A stretch of 64,000 bases of DNA, taken from the NCBI GenBank assembly GCA_963815285.1, contig CAWFGB010000002.1, forward strand, positions 62,001 to 126,000, written 5' to 3'. The notes under the pieces are model-generated. The model had not been told where the DNA came from. It made no database searches and was given only the letters and a program-made list of their open reading frames with translations. This DNA is from JACCSI01 sp963815285. Lineage in GTDB: Bacteria > Acidobacteriota > Vicinamibacteria > Vicinamibacterales > UBA2999. Below, piece by piece: positions 1 through 7,580 of the stretch. The position numbers and the translations under genes were made by a program. The stretch's first letter is position 1, and the number at the start of each line of letters is the position of its first letter.

Positions 1-237
1 CTGCTGATAGCGCAGCATCTTGAGCGTCGGCTCTCCCAGCATCGTGAAGTACACGGCGGGCCGCTCTGCCGACGCGTTGGCGAACATGAACTGGTGGGCG
101 AGCGTGGTCTTTCCCGCCCCCACTTCGCCGAGAATGATGTTGAACGAATACTCCGGCCAGCCGCCGCCAAGGATGTCGTCCAACTTGGAGACGCCCGACG
201 GGAGTCGTTCGATGCGGACTCTTCGGACCTGACTCAT
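1..237 (-). CDS. KaiC-like RecA-superfamily ATPase, N-terminal part (runs off window)
   Basis: The visible 79 residues begin MSQVRRVRIERLPSGVSKLDDILGG when read in pieces and continue into a Walker A motif, GEVGAGKTTL, at about residues 37-46, followed by an AHQFMFANA helix. This order (target-recognition strand, 'LD.ilGGG' turn, P-loop) is typical of KaiC/RadA-like ATPases of the RecA fold, which often act in signalling or gas-vesicle/circadian-like modules in non-cyanobacteria. The start ATG overlaps the stop of the upstream 148-residue gene as ATGA, so the two are probably co-translated. The C-terminal part, including Walker B, lies outside the window, so single versus double KaiC domain cannot be told. 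Confidence 0.8.
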   Translation of the reverse strand, partial: MSQVRRVRIERLPSGVSKLDDILGGGWPEYSFNIILGEVGAGKTTLAHQFMFANASAERPAVYFTMLGEPTLKMLRYQQ

Positions 238-680
238 AGGTCACCTTCGCTGATGGCCGGACGATCATTCATCGACGCCGCCCCCCAGGACTGCTCCACG
301 ATTGGCAGCACAATATCCTCGCCGATGAACGCGCTGAGCAGTGCAATCTCGTGGGCCAGGATGGCCGCCAGGCCATCGGCAAGAACATTCGGGGCTAAGT
401 CCCGGCTGACGGTATCGAGCTTCTGGAGGGCACAGCGGTGGCCGGTATCAAGGGTGACGCCCTCGAGCCACCGAAACTCCGCCTGCGATACGTGAAGGGC
501 TCGAGCGAACAGGGCCCTGATGGCCAGTTCCCCGAACAAGGGGCGGAGTCGGAACCACATTTGGTCACAGAGCAAATCGAACGCCGCCCGCAACTGTGCG
601 CCGTCCGGTGCACCGTCATCGGTCGCGGCGACGAGCGCGTGCCTCACGAAGCGCCTTAGGCGTGCTGAATCTAAGCCCAT
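234..680 (-). CDS. Hypothetical protein co-transcribed with KaiC-like ATPase
   Basis: A 148-residue soluble protein that I do not recognise. It is rich in Ala, Leu and Arg, with predicted helices throughout, and shows no signal peptide, no membrane segment and no metal-binding Cys/His cluster. Its stop codon overlaps the start of the KaiC-like ATPase (ATGA), which makes a functional partnership plausible; small helical proteins next to KaiC-like ATPases are common in bacterial signalling clusters. It is transcribed divergently from the histidine-kinase remnant and the response regulator. Codon use looks like the neighbouring genes, which supports a real gene. Function is unassigned. Confidence 0.6.
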   Translation of the reverse strand: MGLDSARLRRFVRHALVAATDDGAPDGAQLRAAFDLLCDQMWFRLRPLFGELAIRALFARALHVSQAEFRWLEGVTLDTGHRCALQKLDTVSRDLAPNVLADGLAAILAHEIALLSAFIGEDIVLPIVEQSWGAASMNDRPAISEGDL

Positions 681-747
681 TTTCCGACCGGCCGATCGTA
701 TCCCAACTGGCCTGCCGCGAAGAGCCTGGAGCGCGAGCAGCTGATGA

Positions 748-1135
748 CATCACCGTGCCTGGTCGGATGCGGGCAAGCGCTGGGGCTTCGTGGGTGATTC
801 CGGTCGCCTCCGGCAGGTCGTCTGGAATATCCTGTCCGCTGCGGTGAAATTCACGCCCCAGGACGGGCTGATCACCGTGACGTTGACCGAGGAACCGCGG
901 GAATATGTGCTCGAGGTGATCGACAACGGGCGCGGAATCCGCCCGGACTTCTTGCCGTTCATCCTTCAGCCGTTCCGCCAGGCCGGTGGGTTACGACCCG
1001 CAGCCAGGGCAGTTTCGGCCCCGGGCCTCGGCATTGCTCGACACCTGACCGAACTGAGTGGCGGCTCCATTCACGGAACCAGTGAGGGACCTAAATCGTG
1101 GCGCGATGCTCACCATCCGGCTCCCACGGCAGCGC
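748..1135 (+). pseudogene. Histidine kinase HATPase_c remnant, 5'-truncated and frameshifted
   Basis: Read in the frame of position 790, this encodes a recognisable histidine-kinase ATPase domain: GDSGRLRQVVWNIL (N-box region), DNGRGI (G1 box), FILQPFRQA (F box) and APGLGIARHL (G2 box). An in-frame stop at 745-747 removes everything upstream, so the dimerisation/phospho-acceptor His domain and sensor are missing. The N box reads NILSAAVKF where the family has NLLSNA.KF, so the Mg-binding Asn is Ala. The last strand (RGAMLTIRLP) is in another frame; removing one A from the AAA at 1093-1095 joins it perfectly. I interpret it as a decayed kinase gene that once preceded the response regulator. 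Confidence 0.7.
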
Positions 1136-1171
1136 GACTCGTCGCGCATCACGCTCTCCGAGGAGCGTTCG

Positions 1172-1588
1172 ATGACCCAACGCTGGTCGGATCTCGAGGG
1201 CTACCACCTCCTGGTGGTGGACGACAACGAAGACACCAGGAACGTACTGGCGACGATGCTCGAAGCCCACGGCGCTACGATTACCACCGCGGCATCGGTG
1301 GCAGATGCACGCGCCGCCCTGGCGCACCGGCTACCTGACGTGTTGATTACGGATTTGGCCATGCCGGTCGAGGACGGCTTCGGCCTGCTGGAGTACTGCC
1401 GACATCACGCCGATCCCAAGGTGCAGGGGCTGCCGATACTGGCGCTGACCGCCTACGGCGGACAGCAGGCCCACGACCGTGTCATCGCCGCGGGCTTCGA
1501 CGGCTATCTCGCCAAACCGGTCGAGCCGCTGGAGGTTGGGCGAGTCGTACGCGACCTGGCGATTAGGAAGTCTTCTTCAGCTCAGTGA
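1172..1588 (+). CDS. Single-domain response regulator (CheY-like receiver)
   Basis: Encodes 138 residues forming one receiver domain: the acidic pair in VVDDNED, the phospho-acceptor Asp in LITDLAMP, the switch Thr in LALTAYGG and the conserved Lys in LAKPVEP are all present. There is no output domain, so it should act by protein-protein contact or phosphotransfer. The start ATG at 1172 is preceded by AGGAG at 1161-1165 with six bases of spacing, which supports an independent gene. The reading frame stays open upstream into the kinase remnant, so it could instead be the C-terminal receiver of a former hybrid kinase. It ends 26 bases inside the convergent gene that follows. Confidence 0.82.
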   Translation: MTQRWSDLEGYHLLVVDDNEDTRNVLATMLEAHGATITTAASVADARAALAHRLPDVLITDLAMPVEDGFGLLEYCRHHADPKVQGLPILALTAYGGQQAHDRVIAAGFDGYLAKPVEPLEVGRVVRDLAIRKSSSAQ

Positions 1589-2120
1589 GCAGCGCCGTAA
1601 CGGCGGCCAGATACGCTTCTTCGGCTGCCGAGAAGCTGGTCATGTAGTCCTTCTCGGACATCCGGTCTTCCCGCCAGTTGCCATCGAAGCGGATGCTCTT
1701 GCCGGCGCCATCATGGGTATCGAACGGCTGATTCGCCAGACGAGTGGGCCGCAGGCCGTCGGCGCCTCCGTCGCTGATCATGACTCGGCTTTCCGGAATC
1801 GATGCGCTGTTCAGGTCGATGTACACGTCGCGGAATTCGCCGCGGTGCAGCTTTTCGTTGACCACCGCGGGCGCCGTGCTCCGCGCAGTGACGATGAGCA
1901 ACTGGCCCGGAAAGTACAACGCCGCGACGAATTGGTCGTTTGCGCCCGGGTATCGCGCCGCCACGCTATCGAGCTTACGCTGCTGCATCAGCGCCGTCAG
2001 CTCTTTGGCGAGCGTTGCGGATTTGGAGTCCTGCGCGAGCACGGGCGTAAGGGGAGCGGTCGCCAGGAGCAGCGCCGCGCCAAGACAGGTCGTGAGAAGG
2101 CGCGCAGCTAGGGTGTGCAT
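1563..2120 (-). CDS. Secreted hypothetical protein
   Basis: Encodes 185 residues with a classical signal peptide: MHTLAARLLTTC, a hydrophobic core, then a likely cleavage near VLAQD (about residue 30). The mature part begins with a helical stretch (ATLAKELTALMQQRKLDSVAARYPG) and continues as a compact mixed fold with no motif that I can name. It is probably periplasmic or exported. It ends convergently with the response regulator with a 26-base overlap and is followed, 18 bases upstream on the same strand, by the DUF948/YtxH/Mla genes, so it may be the last gene of that operon. No catalytic residues can be proposed. Confidence 0.7.
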   Translation of the reverse strand: MHTLAARLLTTCLGAALLLATAPLTPVLAQDSKSATLAKELTALMQQRKLDSVAARYPGANDQFVAALYFPGQLLIVTARSTAPAVVNEKLHRGEFRDVYIDLNSASIPESRVMISDGGADGLRPTRLANQPFDTHDGAGKSIRFDGNWREDRMSEKDYMTSFSAAEEAYLAAVTALLTELKKTS

Positions 2121-2138
2121 GCGCGCATCCTAACTCAT

Positions 2139-2582
2139 CTACCCGATAAACAGGGATTCTTCCTCTTCTTCCATCGAGACCGAGCGGGCGGCGGTCCGGC
2201 GGCGGGACGCCTCGCGGAGGGCCTGGAAGGCGGACAGGGTGGCGCGAATTCCGGCGACAATCGCCATTCCTTCGCGCGCCGGGCCTTTGACGAACTTCTG
2301 AGCGGTGGTCAGGGTCTGGTCGACACGAACCGTCACGTCCGCGACTAGGCGTTCGAAGCGCTCGACCTGCGCCGCCGCCGCGGTCGCCGCCTTCGACGCT
2401 TCGGCGGTCACGGCCGTCAGGTTGGCCAAGAGCGGCTTGACCCCGGTTTCGAGATCGGCGGCGAGTTGCTCGACGCGACGCGCCAGCCGTAATCCGGCGA
2501 CGATCGCCCCCACCTGCACGATCGCCATGACCGCAACGGCGAGCGCGATGACGCCGAGCAGGAACTCCGCCGTTCCGGTCAC
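2139..2582 (-). CDS. DUF948-like membrane-anchored coiled-coil protein
   Basis: Encodes 147 residues: an N-terminal membrane helix (EFLLGVIALAVAVMAIVQVGAIVAG, about residues 5-30), then a long helical region of heptad-like Ala/Leu/Val spacing (residues 35-115), then a basic and acidic tail. This matches the layout of DUF948 proteins, which sit beside YtxH-family genes in Firmicutes and many other phyla and are loosely linked to envelope stress. The start is a GTG overlapping the stop of the YtxH gene (GTGA), so expression is probably coupled. The exact role is not known for the family; I infer an envelope-associated function from the Mla context. Confidence 0.68.
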   Translation of the reverse strand: MTGTAEFLLGVIALAVAVMAIVQVGAIVAGLRLARRVEQLAADLETGVKPLLANLTAVTAEASKAATAAAAQVERFERLVADVTVRVDQTLTTAQKFVKGPAREGMAIVAGIRATLSAFQALREASRRRTAARSVSMEEEEESLFIG

Positions 2583-2857
2583 GCTTGCGGATCTCCTTGG
2601 GTGCGCGCCTGTTTGAAGGCCTCGCGGCCCCGCTCGACCGCGCTGGCAACCGTGTCACGCTGGCGCTCGTAAATCTCGCGCCCCTGATCGACGGCTTCGC
2701 GCGCCCGTGCTCGGCCTTCGCGCGCCTTCTGCCCGAGGTACTCGCGCGTCTCTTCGCCGGATGCCGGCGCAAGCAGCAAGGCGGCCGCCGCGCCGCTCAG
2801 GGCGCCGACCATGAACGCCAGCAGCACCATTCCACTCTGTTGTGTGTCGTTGGACAT
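2579..2857 (-). CDS. YtxH domain-containing protein
   Basis: Encodes 92 residues starting MSNDTQQSG. The hallmark of the YtxH family is visible: a short membrane segment followed by GAAAALLLAPASGEETREYL (glycine/alanine-rich helix, then the LLxAPxSGeETR signature), then a charged amphipathic helix of about 45 residues. I chose ATG 2857 over an upstream in-frame ATG at 2875 because AGAGGA stands six bases before it. The upstream ATG would overlap the MCE gene end. YtxH proteins are small envelope/stress proteins of unclear biochemistry. The gene lies between the MCE protein and the DUF948 gene in one tight minus-strand operon. Confidence 0.8.
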   Translation of the reverse strand: MSNDTQQSGMVLLAFMVGALSGAAAALLLAPASGEETREYLGQKAREGRARAREAVDQGREIYERQRDTVASAVERGREAFKQARTQGDPQA

Positions 2858-2874
2858 ATGGGTTCCTCTTGCCA

Positions 2875-3915
2875 TCAGAAAATACTGACTTTGACGTTCA
2901 GGTACTTCTTCGGATCTTTCTTGACCTCGGCGAGGAAGTCTCGAAGTTCGAGGACTGTCTGGTTAATGTTCTCATACAACTGCTTGTCGTTGAGCAGTTG
3001 TCCGACGGTGCCCTGCCCGGTGTTCAATGTCGTCGTAAAGCGTTCGAGCTGCTCCACCATGGCATTGAGTCGATCATAGAGCACCGTTTCGTTGAGCAGA
3101 CGACCCGCGGTGCCTTCCCCACGGTTCAGTTTGCCGGTGACTCCTTCGATGTTCTGTGAGGTAGCCGTGAGCGAATTGGCCAAAGCGGGATCTTGCAGGA
3201 ACTTCCCAAGACTGCCCTCCCCGTTACGAATCCGTGTGGTGATGGCGTTGAGATCGCGAACCGACGCGTTGATGTCCTGGTACAGCGCATCGTCACTGGT
3301 GAGGCGGCCCAACGTGCCCTGGCCCTGTGAGATCTGCCTCGTCACCCGTTCGGCCGATCCGACCAGCGAGTTGAGATCTTTGTAGAGGGCGTCGTTGGTG
3401 AAGAACTGGCCAATGGTTCCACGACCGCTGCGGATGTCCCTGAGGAGGTTGGTCGCCTCCTGAATACCGACCGCGGCGTCGGCCGCGACTTCGTTGAACG
3501 TGCTTGCCTGCCGGCCGGTCGGAATATAGCCCCATTCGGGTATGGGCGTCCCTTCGGTCGAGGACGTCAGATCCACCGCTCCCTCGCCGAGCAGCGAGAC
3601 CGACCCCAACGTCGCCCGCGTGCCCGTCGTCACGCGGCTCTGATGCACGTCGGCCAGCTCGATGATGACCTCGACACGGTCGCCGGCGAACCGCAGCTCC
3701 GAGACCGAACCGACGGGGACGCCGGCAATGCGCACCGGCGCACCCGCCTTCAGGCCGGCGACATCGTCGAACAGGATTTTGAGCGAGTAGCGTTGCCAGA
3801 AGAACCCGCCGGCCGAGCTCATGGTGAAAATGAGCATCATCGCGAGCCCGATGGCAATGATCGAGACGAGACCGACTTTGAGTTCTGTCCAGGCGAGCGA
3901 GCGAGTGCGGGGCAT
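2875..3915 (-). CDS. mlaD: MlaD/MCE-family substrate-binding protein of lipid ABC transporter
   Basis: Encodes 346 residues. An N-terminal transmembrane helix (about residues 12-33) anchors the protein in the inner membrane; the MCE domain follows (about 40-120) with the typical VAGLKAGAPVRIAGVPVGSV signature. MlaD proteins form a hexameric ring that passes phospholipids between the membranes together with MlaE and MlaF. From residue 163 to 332 the protein consists of five tandem 34-residue repeats, each beginning with a GxGTxGxL.-like turn followed by LY..l and an amphipathic helix; see the separate repeat entry. The gene follows mlaF by nine bases and belongs to the mlaE-mlaF-mlaD operon. 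Confidence 0.92.
   Translation of the reverse strand: MPRTRSLAWTELKVGLVSIIAIGLAMMLIFTMSSAGGFFWQRYSLKILFDDVAGLKAGAPVRIAGVPVGSVSELRFAGDRVEVIIELADVHQSRVTTGTRATLGSVSLLGEGAVDLTSSTEGTPIPEWGYIPTGRQASTFNEVAADAAVGIQEATNLLRDIRSGRGTIGQFFTNDALYKDLNSLVGSAERVTRQISQGQGTLGRLTSDDALYQDINASVRDLNAITTRIRNGEGSLGKFLQDPALANSLTATSQNIEGVTGKLNRGEGTAGRLLNETVLYDRLNAMVEQLERFTTTLNTGQGTVGQLLNDKQLYENINQTVLELRDFLAEVKKDPKKYLNVKVSIF
2920..3429 (-). repeat. Five tandem 34-residue repeats in the MCE protein C-terminus
   Basis: Residues 163, 197, 231, 265 and 299 of the MCE protein each start a unit of exactly 34 residues: SGRGTIGQ, QGQGTLGR, NGEGSLGK, RGEGTAGR and TGQGTVGQ, each continuing with a D/E..LY-like turn (degenerate in unit three) and a helix. 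The DNA of the copies has diverged, so this is an old protein repeat and not a fresh duplication. Repeats of this kind probably build a helical barrel or needle that extends the MCE ring. Confidence 0.85.
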
Positions 3916-3924
3916 AGATACCTC

Positions 3925-4767
3925 TTACGACAGGAACGCCTTCAGGTAGGGATCGGTGGACGACCGAAGATCCCCCGCGTTTCCCTCGAACGCGATGCGC
4001 CCATCCTTCAACATGATGAATTCAGCTTCTTCACGCTTCTTGGGATCAGCCGGTTGGATCCGCATGCGACTGTCCTCGCGAATCGCCTCGTGCGTGGCAA
4101 TACGGAAAGCGTCGCGCAATTGATGCGTAACGACAATCGAACTGACGTTCTCGAGATCGCGAAGCTTGATGATCTCGTCGTCGATCGTGTCGGCGGTAAT
4201 CGGATCGAGACCCGTCGTCGGCTCGTCGTAGAGCAGGATGCGCGGCTTGAAGGACATCGCTCGCGCGATGGCCACGCGCCGCCGCTGGCCCCCCGACAGC
4301 TCCGACGGCATCCGGTCGATGTACTCGCCGAGCCCGACAAATCCCAGCACCTCTTCGACCCGGCGCCTGACCTCGTGGTGCGGCACATCGCTTTCTTCGT
4401 AGAGCTTGTAGCCGACATTGCCGGCGACCGTAAGCGAATCGAACAAGGCGCCTTCCTGGAACACCATCCCGAGGTCGGCGCGCACCTTCATGAGCTCGCG
4501 CTCCGTCATCCGGTCCACCCGCTCGCCGTTCACCCAGATGACGCCGGCATCGGGCCGGAGCAATCCCAGTATCAGCTTGAGGATGGTCGATTTGCCCGCG
4601 CCGCTGGCACCGAGGAAGATCTTGGTATGTCCGGTGAGCAGCGTGAAACTCACGTCCTGGAGAATCACCTTCTCGTCAAAGGCCAGCGACACCTTGTCGA
4701 AGACGACAATCGGTGAGCCTGGGCCCAGCGCTTCTGCGAGTTCCGGTGAACGTTCGGAGGCCAGCAT
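3925..4767 (-). CDS. mlaF: MlaF-type lipid transport ABC ATPase
   Basis: Encodes 280 residues of a single ABC ATPase domain: Walker A GASGAGKST, Q-loop GMVFQEGALF, the signature SGGQRRRVAIARA, Walker B ILLYDEPTTGLDP and the H-loop VVTHQ. The Q-loop 'VFQ.gaLFDSL' and the 'D.i..LrD' downstream pattern are typical of MlaF/MkL-type ATPases that power retrograde or anterograde phospholipid movement with MlaE and MlaD. The C-terminus carries a short extension with a basic patch (DPKKREEAEF). It starts two bases after the mlaE stop and lies directly upstream of mlaD, so the three genes form one transcription unit. Confidence 0.95.
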   Translation of the reverse strand: MLASERSPELAEALGPGSPIVVFDKVSLAFDEKVILQDVSFTLLTGHTKIFLGASGAGKSTILKLILGLLRPDAGVIWVNGERVDRMTERELMKVRADLGMVFQEGALFDSLTVAGNVGYKLYEESDVPHHEVRRRVEEVLGFVGLGEYIDRMPSELSGGQRRRVAIARAMSFKPRILLYDEPTTGLDPITADTIDDEIIKLRDLENVSSIVVTHQLRDAFRIATHEAIREDSRMRIQPADPKKREEAEFIMLKDGRIAFEGNAGDLRSSTDPYLKAFLS

Positions 4768-4769
4768 GG

Positions 4770-5543
4770 TCAGTACAACAGCGTAAACAAGAGCCGGGTG
4801 AGAAAGAAATCCACGGCAATCACCACGACCGAGGCGGCCACCACGGCATTGGTCGTGGCCCGGCCGACCCCCTGTGTGCCGCCGCTGGTGCGAAGCCCCA
4901 CGTGACAGCCGATAGTCACAATGACGAACCCGAGAAAGAACGGTTTAATCAGCCCCTGCCAGACGTCCTGGATGTAGAGACCATCCAAGATGGAACTCCA
5001 ATACAAGCTGGACGGCACGCGCAGCTGCGCGACCGCGATCAGCCACCCGCCGAGAATGCCGACTGCATCGGCGATGATGGTGAGGACCGGGGTCATGAAA
5101 AATCCCGCGAGCAGCCTCGGCACCACGAGCTTGCGGACCGGATCGGTCCCGAGCGCCCGTAAGGCGTTGATCTGATCCGTCACCACCATGGATCCGAGCT
5201 CGGCGGCGATACCGGATCCGACGCGGCCGGCGAGCATCAGCCCGGTGAGGACCGGACCGAGCGCCTTGACCATCGACGCGCTTACGAGCCGGCCGACGAA
5301 CTCGCGCGCACCGAACTGATCGAGCGTGATGCCGCTATTGAGCGCGAGCACCGCCCCGGTGAAGAAACCCGTCAGGATGACAACGGTCAGCGACCCGAGC
5401 CCAACCGCGCCGAACTGCTGAATGACATCGGTGTAATAAAACGGTCTGCTGACGCAGGCGAAAATCGCGGCCCGGCAGAGGCGCACATACTCCTGTACTT
5501 CGAAGACAGCGGACTTGGTCCACTCGGACAGGCGGCTAACCAC
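4770..5543 (-). CDS. mlaE: MlaE-family lipid ABC transporter permease
   Basis: Encodes 257 residues with about five to six hydrophobic segments typical of MlaE permeases. The signature elements are visible: QFGAVGLGSLTVVILTGFFTG near residue 40-60, LGPVLTGLMLAGRVGSGIAAELGSM near 95-120, and EQINALRALG-like (DQINALRALGTDPVRKLVVPR). These residues form the amphipathic elbow and the coupling region that contacts MlaF. The protein is an inner-membrane dimer that receives lipid from the MCE ring. Translation starts at a GTG that lies within the 3' end of uvrB (8-base overlap), suggesting co-expression with uvrB. Confidence 0.95.
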   Translation of the reverse strand: MVSRLSEWTKSAVFEVQEYVRLCRAAIFACVSRPFYYTDVIQQFGAVGLGSLTVVILTGFFTGAVLALNSGITLDQFGAREFVGRLVSASMVKALGPVLTGLMLAGRVGSGIAAELGSMVVTDQINALRALGTDPVRKLVVPRLLAGFFMTPVLTIIADAVGILGGWLIAVAQLRVPSSLYWSSILDGLYIQDVWQGLIKPFFLGFVIVTIGCHVGLRTSGGTQGVGRATTNAVVAASVVVIAVDFFLTRLLFTLLY

Positions 5544-7542
5544 GAGGCAGCAGCTCGCGAGTTTTGAGTGAACGAACCAGATCGCGCAGCGATGCGGCCC
5601 GCTCGAAGTCGAGATTGGCAGCCGCCGCCTTCATCTCTTTCTCGAGTGCTGCGATGTGCGTGTCGAGCTCGGCCTGGGTGCGGAACACCGGCCTCGTCTC
5701 CTTCGCCACCGGCGTGGCGCTGTAATCACGCTCGTACACGCTGGACAGCACGTCTTCGATGGACTTGACGATGCTCGTCGGGGTGATGCCGTGTTCTTCG
5801 TTGTATCCCTGCTGACGGGCCCGGCGCCGTTCGGTCTCGTTGATCGCGGCTTTCATCGAATCGGTCATGACGTCGGCGTACATGAGCACCCGACCATTGA
5901 CGTTGCGCGCGGCGCGCCCCGACGTCTGAATGAGCGCCCCGGCAGACCGCAGGAAACCCTCCTTGTCGGCATCGAGAATCGCGACGAGCGACACTTCGGG
6001 CAGATCGAGTCCCTCGCGCAACAGGTTGATGCCGACCAGCACGTCGAACACGCCGCGCCGCAGATCGCGCAGGATCTCCACTCGCTCCAGGGTGTCCACG
6101 TCGGAATGCAGGTAGCGGACCTTCACGCCCAGCTCGTGATAATACGTGGTCAAGTCCTCCGCCATCCGTTTAGTGAGCGTCGTCACCAGAACGCGCTCAC
6201 CGCGGGTCACGCAGTCACGAATCTCGGCCAGCAGATTATCGACTTGTCCCTTTACCGGCCGCACTTCAATCGGCGGATCCATCAATCCCGTGGGACGAAT
6301 CACCTGCTCGACGACTACCCCGCCGGCCTTGTGCAACTCGTACGGTCCGGGCGTGGCGGACACGTACACCAGCTGGGGGACGCGCGCCTCCCATTCCACG
6401 AAATTGAGTGGCCGGTTGTCGAGCGCCGACGGCAGGCGAAACCCGTAGTCGACGAGCACCTCCTTGCGCGACCGGTCGCCCGCATACATGCCGCGCACCT
6501 GCGGAACGGTTTGATGGCTTTCGTCGACAATCACCAGGGCATCAGCCGGAAGATAATCGAGCAAGGTCGGCGGCGGTTCGCCGGGTTGACGCTGTGTGAG
6601 ATGACGCGAATAGTTCTCGATGCCGTGGCAATAGCCAATCTCGCGGATCATTTCGAGATCGAACATGGTGCGCTGATGCAGCCGCTGCGCTTCGAGCAGT
6701 TTGCCGTCGCGTTCGAGTTCGGTGCGCCGCTCGACGAGCTCAGCCTTGATGGTTTCGACCGCCTCCTTCAAGCGATTCCTCGACGTGACGAAATGCGACT
6801 TGGGATATACCGCGACCCGGTCGTGGCGCTTGAAAGACTTGCCGGTCAGCGGGTCGAACGTGACGAGCTCGTCGATCTCATCGCCAAAGAGGCCGATACG
6901 CAGCGCGCTTTCCTCGTATGACGGATACACCTCGATGATGTCGCCGCGCACTCGGAACGTGCCACGCCCGAACTCGTGGTCGTTGCGCTCGTATTGGATT
7001 TCGACGAGCTTGCGGAGGATTTGGTCTCGATCCATCCGCTGCCCGCGCTCGAGCGGGAGGAGCATTCCGTAATACGCCTCGGGCGAGCCGAGCCCGTAAA
7101 TGCAAGACACGCTGGCGACGATGATGACGTCGCGCCGTTCGAAGAGCGAGCGCGTCGCGGACAGCCGCATGCGATCGATCTCGTCGTTGATCGTGGATTC
7201 CTTCTCGATATAGGTATCGCTGGCCGGGACGTAGGCCTCGGGCTGGTAAAAGTCGTAATAGCTGACGAAGTATTCGACCGCGTTGTGTGGAAAGAAACGT
7301 CGGAACTCCTGATACAGCTGCGCCGCCAGCGTCTTGTTGTGGGCCATCACCAGTGTCGGCCGGTTGACCGCGGCGATGACGGTGGCCATGGTGAACGTCT
7401 TGCCGGATCCGGTGACGCCGAGCAGAACCTGATGCTTGTCGCCGCGAGTCAGCCCCTCGACGAGCTCCGGCACGGCGTGGACCTGGTCGCCACACAGCTC
7501 AAAGTCAGAGACGAGTTGAAAGGAGTCGTGGAATGACGGCAT
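5536..7542 (-). CDS. uvrB: UvrABC excinuclease subunit B
   Basis: Encodes 668 residues, the usual UvrB length. Visible elements: P-loop GVTGSGKTFTMA, the beta-hairpin YYDFYQPEAYVPASDTY that clamps one DNA strand, the helicase motif DESH, motif VI-like QTSGRAARN, and a C-terminal UVR coiled coil (ELDTHIAALEKEMKAAAANL) that binds UvrC. It verifies DNA damage during nucleotide excision repair after UvrA loading. The start is uncertain: ATG 7566 or ATG 7542. I prefer 7542 because homologues begin close to it and a TACGAT element overlaps the upstream ATG. One small oddity is a Cys in FELCGDQ, where most homologues have a non-Cys residue. Confidence 0.96.
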   Translation of the reverse strand: MPSFHDSFQLVSDFELCGDQVHAVPELVEGLTRGDKHQVLLGVTGSGKTFTMATVIAAVNRPTLVMAHNKTLAAQLYQEFRRFFPHNAVEYFVSYYDFYQPEAYVPASDTYIEKESTINDEIDRMRLSATRSLFERRDVIIVASVSCIYGLGSPEAYYGMLLPLERGQRMDRDQILRKLVEIQYERNDHEFGRGTFRVRGDIIEVYPSYEESALRIGLFGDEIDELVTFDPLTGKSFKRHDRVAVYPKSHFVTSRNRLKEAVETIKAELVERRTELERDGKLLEAQRLHQRTMFDLEMIREIGYCHGIENYSRHLTQRQPGEPPPTLLDYLPADALVIVDESHQTVPQVRGMYAGDRSRKEVLVDYGFRLPSALDNRPLNFVEWEARVPQLVYVSATPGPYELHKAGGVVVEQVIRPTGLMDPPIEVRPVKGQVDNLLAEIRDCVTRGERVLVTTLTKRMAEDLTTYYHELGVKVRYLHSDVDTLERVEILRDLRRGVFDVLVGINLLREGLDLPEVSLVAILDADKEGFLRSAGALIQTSGRAARNVNGRVLMYADVMTDSMKAAINETERRRARQQGYNEEHGITPTSIVKSIEDVLSSVYERDYSATPVAKETRPVFRTQAELDTHIAALEKEMKAAAANLDFERAASLRDLVRSLKTRELLPRG

Positions 7543-7580
7543 CGTGGCTGCGATGGAAACGACCATCGTACCACGGCGGG

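Noticed and set aside
5656..6921. Long open frame on the plus strand opposite uvrB
   Set aside because: Antisense shadow of uvrB with no recognisable domain.
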